Positions 8,188-16,229 of a stretch of DNA of 64,000 nucleotides are shown piece after piece; the first letter of the stretch is position 1, and each line of letters starts with the position of its first letter. The stretch is from the NCBI GenBank assembly GCA_050486225.1, contig JBJHCV010000008.1, forward strand, positions 78,446 to 142,445. Direction: 5' to 3'. The notes beneath the pieces are model-generated. The model was not told the origin of the DNA. It saw only the letters and a program-made list of their open reading frames with translations, and did not search any database. Source of the DNA: JBBDIX01 sp050486225. Its GTDB lineage: Bacteria; Actinomycetota; Nitriliruptoria; Nitriliruptorales; Nitriliruptoraceae. The position numbers were made by a program, and so were the translations under genes.

Positions 8188-9462
8188 GTGAACGAGTCCG
8201 AACGGTTGTTCCGTCGAGCCCAGCAGGTCATCCCGGGAGGCGTGAACTCTCCCGTGCGATCGTTCGCCGGGGTGGGAGGCACGCCGAGGTTCCTGGTCCG
8301 CGGGTCCGGGGCGAAGGTCGTCGACGTCGACGGCAACGAGTACGTGGACCTGGTCGGGTCGTGGGGTCCGCTGCTGTTCGGACACGCCGTGCCGCAGGTC
8401 GTCGCGGCCGCGAGCGAGGCGCTCGAGCGGGGGTCGTCGTTCGGGGCGCCGATCGAGGCGGAGATCGAACTCGCCGAGGAGATCATCGACGCCGTGGCGT
8501 CCGTCGAACGCGTCCGACTCGTCAGTTCGGGCACCGAGGCGGCGATGACCGCCGTTCGTCTCGCGCGTGGTGCGACGGGCCGCGATCGCGTCGTCAAGTT
8601 CGCCGGTCACTACCACGGGCACGCCGACGCGTTGCTCGTCGCGGCTGGTTCAGGCGTCGCGACGCTCGGGATCCCCGGGTCACCGGGGGTGACCGCCGGC
8701 GCAGCCGCGGACACGATCGTCGTGCCGTGGAACGATCCGGTGGCCCTGCGTGCCGCGGTGGACGAGCACGGTGACGACCTCGCCGCGATCATCTGCGAAC
8801 CCGTGGCCGCGAACATGAACCTGGTGCCGCCCGAGGCGGGGTTCCTCGAACTCCTGCGATCCGAGGCCAGCCGAGTGGGCGCCCTGCTCGTGTTCGACGA
8901 GGTGATCACGGGCTTCCGGATGGCTCGAGGTGGTGCCCAACAGGTCCACGGGGTGACGCCTGACCTGACGGTGCTCGGCAAGATCGTCGGGGGCGGGTTC
9001 CCGCTCGCCGCGTTCGGCGGCCGGGCAGACGTCATGGACCACCTCGCGCCCGTGGGTGGCGTGTACCAGGCGGGGACCCTGTCGGGGAACCCCGTCGCCG
9101 TCGCGGCAGGGCTCGCGCAGCTGCGCCTGATCGAGGCAGACACCCACGAGCGACTCGAGGCCACCACGATCGACCTGGTCGGCGCCCTGCAGGACGCCCT
9201 GTCCGGCATCGACCTCCCGTTCCACGTCCGGCGGCACGGAACCCTGGCGGGACTGGCCTTCCGCGACGGTCCGGCGCGCGACGCGGCCGACGTGGCCGAG
9301 GCGGACCACGACGCGTACGCACGGTTCTTCCACGGCATGCTCGACGAGGGTGTCTACCTGGCCCCGTCAGCGCACGAGGTCATCTTCACGTCGCTCGCGA
9401 TCGGTGCCGACGAGGTCGCACGGGTGCACGAGGCGGCCTCGCGGGCGGCGACGCGCATCTGA
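8188..9462 (+). CDS. hemL: Glutamate-1-semialdehyde 2,1-aminomutase
   Basis: A 424-residue class III aminotransferase-fold enzyme that isomerises glutamate-1-semialdehyde to 5-aminolevulinate with pyridoxal phosphate. Diagnostic elements are PGGVNSPVRSF at the N-terminus, SSGTEAAMTAVRLARG, VFDEVITGFR and the PLP lysine (about residue 265) in VLGKIVGGGFPLAAFGG. AGGAG sits eight bases before the GTG at 8188, which gives the usual MNESERLF N-terminus; an in-frame GTG at 8179 overlaps that site. It completes the HemA-HemL pair for 5-aminolevulinate and is the last gene of the heme cluster. Confidence 0.94.
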   Translation: MNESERLFRRAQQVIPGGVNSPVRSFAGVGGTPRFLVRGSGAKVVDVDGNEYVDLVGSWGPLLFGHAVPQVVAAASEALERGSSFGAPIEAEIELAEEIIDAVASVERVRLVSSGTEAAMTAVRLARGATGRDRVVKFAGHYHGHADALLVAAGSGVATLGIPGSPGVTAGAAADTIVVPWNDPVALRAAVDEHGDDLAAIICEPVAANMNLVPPEAGFLELLRSEASRVGALLVFDEVITGFRMARGGAQQVHGVTPDLTVLGKIVGGGFPLAAFGGRADVMDHLAPVGGVYQAGTLSGNPVAVAAGLAQLRLIEADTHERLEATTIDLVGALQDALSGIDLPFHVRRHGTLAGLAFRDGPARDAADVAEADHDAYARFFHGMLDEGVYLAPSAHEVIFTSLAIGADEVARVHEAASRAATRI

Positions 9463-9470
9463 CCGTGTGC

Positions 9471-9502
9471 CCCGCGCGCGAGGGCGGGAGTCGCGCGGCG
9501 GG
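9471..9502 (+). terminator. Possible hairpin after the heme cluster
   Basis: CCCGCGCGCG at 9471-9480 can pair with CGCGCGGCGGG at 9492-9502 with one bulged base and an 11-base loop, nine bases after the hemL stop. A T-richer stretch (GTCGTTTGTT) follows shortly after. Such GC-rich pairings also arise by chance here, so confidence is low. Confidence 0.3.
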
Positions 9503-9515
9503 TTGCGCGGGTCGT

Positions 9516-9542
9516 TTGTTCGCGTCTGGCGCAGATTGATAC
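9516..9542 (+). promoter_or_regulatory. Candidate promoter of the cytochrome bc operon
   Basis: TTGTTC at 9516-9521 is followed after 15 bases by TGATAC at 9537-9542 in a locally AT-richer stretch. This would leave about 115 bases of leader before the first gene at 9666. No Rex-type GTGAA-N4-TTCAC site was seen here. Confidence 0.3.
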
Positions 9543-9665
9543 CGTTGCCCACCGTCACCGGCCACCACTGGTCGGGAGTCGGTGGCAGTTCGGTCCATGT
9601 CGCGACGCGGCAGGCGACGACGACCCACGGCCGCGCACGCGTCGGGGTGACAGGAGGGACGCACG

Positions 9666-10181
9666 GTGCTCGAGTGGTTCCGCGAGTTCTTCGCGACCCT
9701 TCCAGAGGTCTTCCGCGCGCTCTACCAGTTCGGCGACCCTGCCAACATCGGACGGGGATGGGTCGGGCTGGCGATCATGGTCCTGTGGGCCGGTCCCCTG
9801 TTCGCGCTGCCGGTCTGGATCGCCAAGGTCACCTACGGCAAGCGTGAGTGGGTGTCGGCGACCATGGGTGTCGTCGCGGGCACGTCGCTGATGTGGTGGG
9901 TCCACGGGGTCATCCCGCACGCCTGGATCCAGTTCGTCCAGTCCAACTCGAACCTGCTCGAGGGGCCGATCATCCCCGCGAGCATGACCATCCACCTGCC
10001 CAACGGCACGGAGCTCGACGTCGCGTCGAACCTGTATGGGGTCATCATCGACAGCGTCCTCGTCGGTCTGATGATCGCGGGCATCGCGTTCTCGATCTGG
10101 CTGGCACTGCGCGTGCAGCGCCAGCTGCCCAAGACGCTCGCTCCCGGCGAGGAGAAGCCCGAGGCCGGCGGTTACCGCTAG
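9666..10181 (+). CDS. Membrane protein heading the cytochrome bc operon, unknown function
   Basis: A 171-residue protein with about three hydrophobic segments (roughly residues 32-52, 64-82 and 124-149). Between the last two lies a loop of about 40 residues that probably faces the periplasm (NLLEGPIIPASMTIHLPNGT). The C-terminus is short, charged and cytoplasmic (QRQLPKTLAPGEEKPEAGG). There is no heme-binding CxxCH and no Fe-S cysteine motif. It starts with GTG and is followed 39 bases later by the ferredoxin gene. Its place at the head of the operon suggests an accessory subunit or assembly factor of the quinol:cytochrome c reductase (inference). I do not recognise the family. Confidence 0.7.
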   Translation: MLEWFREFFATLPEVFRALYQFGDPANIGRGWVGLAIMVLWAGPLFALPVWIAKVTYGKREWVSATMGVVAGTSLMWWVHGVIPHAWIQFVQSNSNLLEGPIIPASMTIHLPNGTELDVASNLYGVIIDSVLVGLMIAGIAFSIWLALRVQRQLPKTLAPGEEKPEAGGYR

Positions 10182-10220
10182 TCACGGACTCGACACGCTC
10201 GGCGACACGAGGAGGCGCTG

Positions 10221-10565
10221 ATGGGCAAGACGGACCGGGGTGAACACCCCCTGATGTTCGACGACTACACGGTCCAGCAGGTGGACGCGAACTGGTTGCA
10301 GGAACGCGTCAAGCCGAAGCGTCACATCGGGCTGACACCAGAACTGTGCATCCTGTGCCGCGCGTGTGAGGACGTGTGCCCGTGGGAGTGCATCTTCATG
10401 ATGTCGCCCGACATCATCCAGGGTGCGGACAGTCCGGCACTGACGACGTTGGCCGAACAGTCCCACGCCGTGTTCATCATCGACGACAACGAGTGCACCC
10501 GCTGCGCGATCTGCGTGGAGCGATGCCCGTCGGACGCGCTCTGGCTGGGGCGCGTCGGCGACTGA
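10221..10565 (+). CDS. Ferredoxin-like protein with two [4Fe-4S] motifs
   Basis: A 114-residue soluble protein with two complete CxxCxxCxxxCP motifs: Cys43, 46, 49, 53 (ELCILCRACEDVCP) and Cys92, 95, 98, 102 (NECTRCAICVERCP). The insertion between them is longer than in small clostridial ferredoxins, and the layout resembles NuoI or PsaC-like proteins. A strong GAGGAGG site precedes the ATG. It lies 36 bases before the cytochrome b gene within the operon. Canonical bc1 or b6f operons do not encode a ferredoxin, so it may carry electrons to or from the quinol reductase or dock on the NADH-module-less complex I at 46.6 kb (inference). Confidence 0.88.
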   Translation: MGKTDRGEHPLMFDDYTVQQVDANWLQERVKPKRHIGLTPELCILCRACEDVCPWECIFMMSPDIIQGADSPALTTLAEQSHAVFIIDDNECTRCAICVERCPSDALWLGRVGD

Positions 10566-10601
10566 GCAGGCCGCAAGATCTTCTGAGACGAGGGAACGAA
10601 C

Positions 10602-11378
10602 GTGCCGAAGCTGCCGAAGCCGCCCACCTGGACGGACGTCAAGGGCAACGTCCAGGACAACGTCGTGTGGCGGTCCATCTTCCGGCCGGGGTCCATCTAC
10701 CGGAAGGGCTACCGCGACACGTCGCGTGACCGCGCACTCGCCGCGATGAACAACGTCCTGTACCACCTGCACCCCGTGAAGGTGAAGCGCCACGGCCTGA
10801 AGCTGACCTACACCTACTGCCTCGGCGGCCTGAGCTTCTTCCTGTTCATCCTGCTGACCATCACCGGCATCTTCCTGATGTTCTTCTACACGCCTGCTGC
10901 GGGTGCCGGCTCGGAGATCGCCTACCTCAACATGCGGGACCTGTCCGCGTCGGTGACCTTCGGTCAACTGGTGCGCAACCTGCACCGGTGGGGCGCCCAC
11001 GCGATGGTGTTCACCGTGTTCCTGCACATGGCGCGGGTCTTCTACCACGGCGCCTACAAGCCGCCGCGCGAGTTCAACTGGGTCGTCGGCGTGATCCTGC
11101 TGCTGCTCACGCTGTTCCTGTCCTTCACCGGCTACCTGCTCCCGTGGGACCAGCTCGCGCTGTGGGCCGTGACGGTCGGCACCAACATCGCCGGCTTCTC
11201 GCCGGTGTTCGGCGACCAGGTGTCCTTCGTCCTGCTCGGCGGGATGGAGGTCGGACCACCGACACTGCTGCGGTGGTACGTCCTGCACGTGCTGTTCGTG
11301 CCGTTCATCTTCATCGTCTTCCTGGCGGTCCACTTCTGGCGGATCCGCAAGGACGGCGGGATCTCGGGGCCGCTGTGA
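10602..11378 (+). CDS. petB: Cytochrome b6-type subunit of quinol:cytochrome c reductase
   Basis: A 258-residue four-helix cytochrome b N-terminal module. Heme ligands are His128 and His142 in one helix (LHRWGAHAMVFTVFLH, 14 apart) and His229 and His244 in another (15 apart). The 15-residue interval is the b6 hallmark, versus 14 in bc1. Cys73 in YTYCLGGLS matches the cysteine that covalently holds heme ci (cn) in b6 and in Firmicutes QcrB. SFTGYLLPWDQ gives the usual Qo-side element. The N-terminus has an extra soluble stretch of about 45 residues. The C-terminal cytochrome b half is encoded separately by the next gene, so this is a split b6f-like arrangement rather than the fused QcrB of Mycobacterium or Streptomyces. 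Confidence 0.93.
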   Translation: MPKLPKPPTWTDVKGNVQDNVVWRSIFRPGSIYRKGYRDTSRDRALAAMNNVLYHLHPVKVKRHGLKLTYTYCLGGLSFFLFILLTITGIFLMFFYTPAAGAGSEIAYLNMRDLSASVTFGQLVRNLHRWGAHAMVFTVFLHMARVFYHGAYKPPREFNWVVGVILLLLTLFLSFTGYLLPWDQLALWAVTVGTNIAGFSPVFGDQVSFVLLGGMEVGPPTLLRWYVLHVLFVPFIFIVFLAVHFWRIRKDGGISGPL

Positions 11379-11412
11379 TGCCCGCGACCACGGCGGCGAC
11401 GGAGGAGTTGTC

Positions 11413-12252
11413 ATGAGCGACGAGGTCCAGATGGATCAGTCGGTCTATGACCGACTGATCGGCGAGGGCAAGAGCGAGCGCATCGCGCGGGCCAAGGCCA
11501 AGGCGGCGGTCGTCCGTCAGGCCAAGATCGCCGAGGGTCAGACGCTGGGGCCTCGCCCAGCCGAGGAGGCCAGCGCTGCGCTTGCCGAGTTCCGTGCGTC
11601 CCGGGGCAGCGGTGGGACCGCGACCGCCACGGCGACCGGTGGTGACGGCGGCGACGGGAACGGTGGAGGGCGCCTCACCCCGGAGCAGCGCGCCGCGCGC
11701 GTCGCTGCGTCGCTCGGTGCGGCCGAGCCGCCGTCGATGGGCGTGCCCGCCGCCAGTGACCACACCCATCGACTCCTGGCCCTCGTCCCGCCGGCGGGCA
11801 TCCAGCAGGTCCAGTCGAAGCAGATGGACAAGGTCTACACCTGGCCGCACCTGCTGCTCAACGAGTTCGTGGCCCTGCTGGCCATGGGGGCGGTCCTGCT
11901 CATCGCGTCGTTCTTCCTGGACGCACCCCTGGGATCGCTCGCGAACCCGAACGAGGTCCCGGCGATCAACAAGGCCCCGTGGTACTTCATGGGTCTGCAG
12001 GAACTGCTGCGCTACTTCCACCCTGCGGTGGCCGGCATCACCGTCGTCGGCGCCACGGTCGTCCTGCTCATGGCGATCCCGTACGCCGACAAGAACCCGT
12101 CGGCGAAGCCGGAGAACCGCAAGTTCGCCAACATGGCGTTCACCTTCTTCATCGCGTTCTGGGGCCTGCTCACCATCATCGGTTCGTTCCTCCGCGGTGC
12201 GGGTTACGAATGGGTCTGGCCGTGGGTCCAGGGCCTGGGCTTCTCCCTGTAG
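11413..12252 (+). CDS. petD: Cytochrome b C-terminal domain (subunit IV/PetD-like) with unusual N-terminal extension
   Basis: A 279-residue protein. Residues 140-279 form a three-helix subunit IV module (helices about 151-169, 206-222 and 243-260) with NKAPWYFMGLQELLRYFHP at the Qo site. The canonical PEWY is therefore APWY at about 188-191, without the usual glutamate. Residues 1-139 are an added soluble region: a basic element at 12-35 containing EGKSERIARAKAKAA, then a Gly/Ala/Thr-rich linker. The same element closes NuoI of the second complex I at 51.3-51.4 kb. Together with the preceding gene it makes up the complete cytochrome b. The start is ATG with a GGAGG-like site (acggaggagttgtc). 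Confidence 0.92.
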   Translation: MSDEVQMDQSVYDRLIGEGKSERIARAKAKAAVVRQAKIAEGQTLGPRPAEEASAALAEFRASRGSGGTATATATGGDGGDGNGGGRLTPEQRAARVAASLGAAEPPSMGVPAASDHTHRLLALVPPAGIQQVQSKQMDKVYTWPHLLLNEFVALLAMGAVLLIASFFLDAPLGSLANPNEVPAINKAPWYFMGLQELLRYFHPAVAGITVVGATVVLLMAIPYADKNPSAKPENRKFANMAFTFFIAFWGLLTIIGSFLRGAGYEWVWPWVQGLGFSL

Positions 12253-12273
12253 CACCATCCTGTCGAGGCTGTC

Positions 12274-12882
12274 ATGACCGAAGAGACGAAGCGCACACCA
12301 CGGCTCAAGCCGATCGAGCGCCGGACGTTCCTGCGATACAGCCTGTTCGGCGCGACGAGCGCCGGGCTGGGTGGCTTCGCGCTGTCCGCCCTCGGGTTCA
12401 TGTGGCCCCGACTCGGTGACGGACTGTTCGGCGAGGTCCCCCTGGGCGTCGCCGCCGACCTCGCTGCGGAGATCACCTCGACACGCGCGCCGATCCGGGT
12501 GCCGGAGGGAGGCATCTCGATCATCGTGTGGAACCCGCAGACGTCAGGTGCCATGGCGGCCTACGGCGACGACCACCAGGCGGTGCTCGACGACACCACC
12601 GCCCTGATGGCGATCAACACCCAGTCCTGCCCGCACCTCGGCTGCGGGGTTCCCTGGTGCCAGACCTCCCAGTGGTTCGAGTGTCCGTGCCACGGGTCGC
12701 GTTACAACCGGTACGGCGAGTGGACCGATGGCCCCGCGCCGCGAGGTCTCGACCGCTATCCGTCGTTCATCGACGACGACGGGCAGTTCGTCGTCGACGT
12801 GAGCAACATGCTCTCCGGTCCGGCTCGGACCGCCAACGTCCTCGAGCAGCCGCCCGAGGGTCCGAACTGCGTCGACGTCTGA
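12274..12882 (+). CDS. qcrA: Rieske [2Fe-2S] iron-sulfur subunit
   Basis: A 202-residue Rieske protein. The N-terminus carries a twin-arginine-like ERRTFLRYS ahead of one membrane helix (about residues 24-44), consistent with Tat export and N-terminal anchoring. Cluster ligands are Cys119 and His121 (SCPHLGCG) and Cys137 and His140 (ECPCHGS), with Cys124 and Cys139 as the structural disulfide pair. It takes the first electron from menaquinol and passes it to cytochrome c. It has a single N-terminal helix, unlike the three-helix QcrA of typical Actinomycetota (known for that group), which again resembles the b6f type. Confidence 0.93.
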   Translation: MTEETKRTPRLKPIERRTFLRYSLFGATSAGLGGFALSALGFMWPRLGDGLFGEVPLGVAADLAAEITSTRAPIRVPEGGISIIVWNPQTSGAMAAYGDDHQAVLDDTTALMAINTQSCPHLGCGVPWCQTSQWFECPCHGSRYNRYGEWTDGPAPRGLDRYPSFIDDDGQFVVDVSNMLSGPARTANVLEQPPEGPNCVDV

Positions 12883-12897
12883 GTCCGGGAGCAATCG

Positions 12898-13902
12898 ATG
12901 CCTGACATGATCCTGCTCGTGGAGAGCGCCGGGAGCGGTACGTCCGTCCCGATGATCATCCTGCTGATCGCGCTCGCGGCCTTCGCGGTCGCCTACTTCG
13001 TCGTCGGCCCCGGTCGGCGTCAGGGGCCGCGACGCCACGCGGACATCCCGCTCGGCATGCGCCCGGCCCACTCCGACGAGGAGCTCGAGGGTCCCGGCAT
13101 GGAACGGGCCATGGCCTGGGGTGTCGCCCTCGCCGTGTTCTCGTCGCTGTTCATCCCCCTCTACTGGCTGATCGAGCCGGGTCGCATCGAGAACGCGGTC
13201 GAGACCCAGTACCAGCAGGACGTCGCCAACGGCCGTGTCGAGTACCAGAACGCGTGCGCGTCCTGTCACGGCGTCGACCTGGGTGGCGGGTCGGCACCGC
13301 ACCCCTCGCCCGACATCGACACCCCCTGGCCCGCGCCGTCGCTCGACAACATCGTGGCGCGCTACCAGGACTCGGAGGTCGTCGAGGACGTCCGCGAGTT
13401 CATGTGGCTGACGATCTTCCACGGCCGCTCTGGCACGCCGATGCCGGGATTCAGCACCGCCGTCGGTGGTGTCTACAGCGACCACCAGCTCAACTCGATC
13501 ATCGCCTACATCCTGTCGGTGCAGACCGGGGAGATCGACGAGATCGACGCGCAGGCGTTCGTCGGACGTTCCGGGGACGACCTGTTCGGCGCCAACTGCG
13601 CGCGCTGCCACGGTGTGTCGGCCGAGGGCTACGTGGGACCGGCGCTCGTCAACGTGTTCGAACGCTACGGATGGAACCCCGACGTGCCCGGGTCGGAGGA
13701 CGGTGCCATCGCGGTGGTGCGTGACACCATCGAGCATGGACGTCTGGTGCCCGGTGAGGCCCCGATGCCCGGCTTCCAGCAGACTCTGACGCCGGACGCC
13801 ATCGAGGCGATCATCGACCATCTCGCATCGATCCAGCAGACCGGAGGCCCGCGCTTCGGGCAGGTCGGTGGCCCAGTGGTCATCGCGGAGGAGACGGAGT
13901 GA
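12898..13902 (+). CDS. Membrane-anchored diheme cytochrome c
   Basis: A 334-residue protein with two hydrophobic segments (about 18-37 and 71-92) and a long exported part carrying two c-type heme sites: CASCH at 120-124 and CARCH at 234-238. Candidate axial methionines lie in PMPGFS (Met182) and in the matching APMPGFQ element of the second domain. The repeat of heme motif plus MPGF shows two tandem cytochrome c domains. It is the expected electron acceptor of the Rieske protein and the donor to a terminal oxidase, comparable to diheme QcrC of Actinomycetota, though the two-helix N-terminus differs. The next gene overlaps its stop codon. Confidence 0.9.
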   Translation: MPDMILLVESAGSGTSVPMIILLIALAAFAVAYFVVGPGRRQGPRRHADIPLGMRPAHSDEELEGPGMERAMAWGVALAVFSSLFIPLYWLIEPGRIENAVETQYQQDVANGRVEYQNACASCHGVDLGGGSAPHPSPDIDTPWPAPSLDNIVARYQDSEVVEDVREFMWLTIFHGRSGTPMPGFSTAVGGVYSDHQLNSIIAYILSVQTGEIDEIDAQAFVGRSGDDLFGANCARCHGVSAEGYVGPALVNVFERYGWNPDVPGSEDGAIAVVRDTIEHGRLVPGEAPMPGFQQTLTPDAIEAIIDHLASIQQTGGPRFGQVGGPVVIAEETE

Positions 13903-14816
13903 CCATGGACCTGTTCCTCGCGGTCGAGGCCGCCATTCCCGCCGATCATCCGGCGGCATGGCTGGCCGTGCCACTCGGCATCGTGTTCTTCGTCGGATCC
14001 ATCTACCTGCTGCTCTGGTCCAACTACGGCGCGCGCAAGTCTGCGGCGATCACCGGGGTGGCGTGGTTCGGCTTCTCGTTCATCATCGGGGTCTTCTGGT
14101 GGCTCGGCGGGCCCGGGATCCCAGCAGGTCTCGGCGTGTCTCACCTGCCCGGGCAGGGCAACGACCACTACCAGAGCGGGTGGTACGCGTTCGAGGCCGG
14201 CTCCGAGCGCGCGGGATTCTTCCCCAGCGTCAACAACATCTCCGAGTTCGTGACCCTGCACGAGTACGCGGGGGTCGCGGGGCAGTCCGACGAGGAGATC
14301 CAGGGCAACCCGAGGTACGCCGACATCGCCGGTTCGGTGGCCCAGGCCTCCGACCGGATGCGCAACCAGTTCCTGCCGATCGACGACAACGGCGTGGCAC
14401 AGATCGGGTCGGAACGGCGGACCCAGTTCGAGGAGGACGCAGCAGACGGCCAGCCGTCCGGTGCGGTCGGACGCATGCAGCCGTTCTACACAGCCGTCGC
14501 TGCCGGTGAGCCACACCTGATCGACGACCCGACCACCGGGGTGCGCCTGGTCCGCCAGGAGTTCCAGGCCGTCGCGACGTTCGTCGACGCCGACGGGGTC
14601 CCCCTCGACCCGGTGCCCGTCGGTGATGCGACGAACTGGTTCGCGTTCTACGACCCCGGTCAGGCCTGGTACCCGTCTGCGCTGTGGACGATCGTCACGT
14701 TCCTGCTGTTCGTGCTCAGCCTCGTCTGGCTCGACCGGATCGAGATGCGTGAGAAGCGTGAGCAGGTCGACGAGGTCACCGAACCCGAGGACCTGGCGGT
14801 TCCGATCGCCCAGTAG
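13899..14816 (+). CDS. Unrecognised membrane protein at the end of the cytochrome bc operon
   Basis: A 305-residue protein with two N-terminal membrane helices (about 20-40 and 49-70), a loop of about 190 residues that is probably extracytoplasmic (polar, no cysteines, with HYQSGWYAFEAGSERAGFF and NNISEFVTLHEYAG), then a third helix (about 258-278) and a charged C-terminal tail. No heme or metal motif was seen. GGAGGAG lies five bases before the GTG at 13899; an ATG two codons later is the alternative. The four-base overlap with the cytochrome c gene argues for a structural or assembly role in the same complex (inference). The family is not recognised. Confidence 0.72.
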   Translation: MTMDLFLAVEAAIPADHPAAWLAVPLGIVFFVGSIYLLLWSNYGARKSAAITGVAWFGFSFIIGVFWWLGGPGIPAGLGVSHLPGQGNDHYQSGWYAFEAGSERAGFFPSVNNISEFVTLHEYAGVAGQSDEEIQGNPRYADIAGSVAQASDRMRNQFLPIDDNGVAQIGSERRTQFEEDAADGQPSGAVGRMQPFYTAVAAGEPHLIDDPTTGVRLVRQEFQAVATFVDADGVPLDPVPVGDATNWFAFYDPGQAWYPSALWTIVTFLLFVLSLVWLDRIEMREKREQVDEVTEPEDLAVPIAQ

Positions 14817-14909
14817 CCACGCAGCGGGCTCGCGGTCGGGGCTCCGGTCCGAGTTGGCGTCCCGGTCCTGGCGTCGGCACCATCACCCTTCGTGCCGAGA
14901 GGTCGATCG

Positions 14910-15476
14910 TTGCCCGTCCGGATGCTGTTGGCCGTCGCCGCCCTGCTGCTCGCGGCGTGCGGAGGCACGGCGTCCGCGGCCGACTGCGAGCGGATCGCCG
15001 GGGTGCGTGACGGACTGTGTCCCGTCCCCGTCCAGGACCGGTCACCCGCCCCCCTCGACACGCTGCCCGCGCTGACCGCGGACGGTGTCGACGGCGAGCT
15101 CTCGCTCGAGGACTTCGCAGGTCGCGTGGTCGTCGTCAACTTCTGGGCGTCGTGGTGCGGACCCTGCCGTGCCGAGCAGCCCGACCTCAACGAGGCGCAC
15201 GAACTGCTGCCCGCCAACGAGGTGGCGTTCGTCGGGGTGAACATCGAGGACGCCGCCGCCAACGCAGCGGCACACCTGCGTGAGTTCGCGGTGCCCTACC
15301 CGTCCGTGTACGACCCCGCCAACGTGTACGCGTCGCGGTTCCGAGGCGTGGGACCTCGCACGATCCCCTCGACGGTGTTCCTCGACACCCAGGGTCGGGT
15401 CGCCGCGCGCGTCTTCGGCGTGATCTCCACGAGCGAACTCGTCGGACTCGCCGACGCCATCGCGTCGGAGGGCTGA
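14910..15476 (+). CDS. TlpA/ResA-like thioredoxin-fold lipoprotein
   Basis: A 188-residue exported thiol-disulfide oxidoreductase. A signal peptide ends in the lipobox LLLAAC (Cys17), so the protein should be lipid-anchored outside the membrane. The thioredoxin domain has NFWASWCGPCRAEQPDL (Cys83 and Cys86) and the cis-proline region RTIPSTVFLD. It should keep the cysteines of apocytochrome c reduced, receiving electrons from CcdA, whose gene starts three bases after its stop. The TTG at 14910 has GAGAGG six bases before it; an in-frame GTG at 14892 is the alternative and would lack a binding site. Confidence 0.88.
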   Translation: MPVRMLLAVAALLLAACGGTASAADCERIAGVRDGLCPVPVQDRSPAPLDTLPALTADGVDGELSLEDFAGRVVVVNFWASWCGPCRAEQPDLNEAHELLPANEVAFVGVNIEDAAANAAAHLREFAVPYPSVYDPANVYASRFRGVGPRTIPSTVFLDTQGRVAARVFGVISTSELVGLADAIASEG

Positions 15477-15479
15477 CCG

Positions 15480-16229
15480 GTGGCCGAGACCATCCAGGCG
15501 ATCGTCTTCGACGGCAACGTCCTCGCTGCCGGCCTCATCGCGATCGTCGCCGGGCTCGTGTCGTTCGCCTCGCCGTGCGTGCTGCCACTGGTGCCCGGGT
15601 ACCTGTCGTACGTCACCGGTCTGTCCGGACAGGATCTCGCCAACCCGTCGCCGCGTGGACGTGCACGGGTGCTCGTGGGATCGGTCCTGTTCGTCGTCGG
15701 GTTCGCCATCCCGTTCGTGATGCTCGGGTTCGCCGCGGGCCTGATCAGTGCCATGTTCCGGTCCACCGCGATCCGGATCGTGATGGGGCTGGTGGTGGCC
15801 ACCCTCGGACTGCTGCTGGCACGCGGTCGGCTCATGCGTGAGGTGCGCGTCGCCGACCGTGCGCCGATCGAGGGAGTCGCCGGCGCGCCGGTGCTGGGCT
15901 TCATCTTCGGGGTCGGCTGGACGCCGTGCCTGGGCCCGGCTGCCGGAGCGATCCTGACCCTGTCCGCAGCGACCGCGGGTGTGTCGACGCGCGGGGCCGT
16001 GCTCGGGTTCCTGTACGCCATGGGGCTGGGCCTGCCCTTCATCGCGTTCGGTGTCCTGTTCCGGCGCATGTCCGGAGCGCTCGGGGTCCTGCAGCGCAAC
16101 GCCCGCGCGCTGCAGGTCGCCGGCGGAGGACTCCTCGTCGCCGTCGGCATCGCGCTGGCCACCGGACTGTGGGACCAGTTCATCTTCCTGTTGCGGCCGC
16201 TCATCCAGGGCTTCGAGGTGCCGATCTGA
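15480..16229 (+). CDS. ccdA: Cytochrome c biogenesis thiol transporter CcdA
   Basis: A 249-residue, six-helix DsbD/CcdA-family protein that moves reducing equivalents from cytoplasmic thioredoxin across the membrane. The paired active cysteines are in ASPCVLPLVPGY (Cys33) and GWTPCLGPAAG (about residue 147), each followed by the conserved prolines. Its GTG starts three bases after the TlpA-like gene and its stop overlaps the ResB ATG. Together with ResB and ResC it forms a complete System II (Ccs) maturation set for the c-type cytochrome of the neighbouring bc operon. Confidence 0.93.
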   Translation: MAETIQAIVFDGNVLAAGLIAIVAGLVSFASPCVLPLVPGYLSYVTGLSGQDLANPSPRGRARVLVGSVLFVVGFAIPFVMLGFAAGLISAMFRSTAIRIVMGLVVATLGLLLARGRLMREVRVADRAPIEGVAGAPVLGFIFGVGWTPCLGPAAGAILTLSAATAGVSTRGAVLGFLYAMGLGLPFIAFGVLFRRMSGALGVLQRNARALQVAGGGLLVAVGIALATGLWDQFIFLLRPLIQGFEVPI

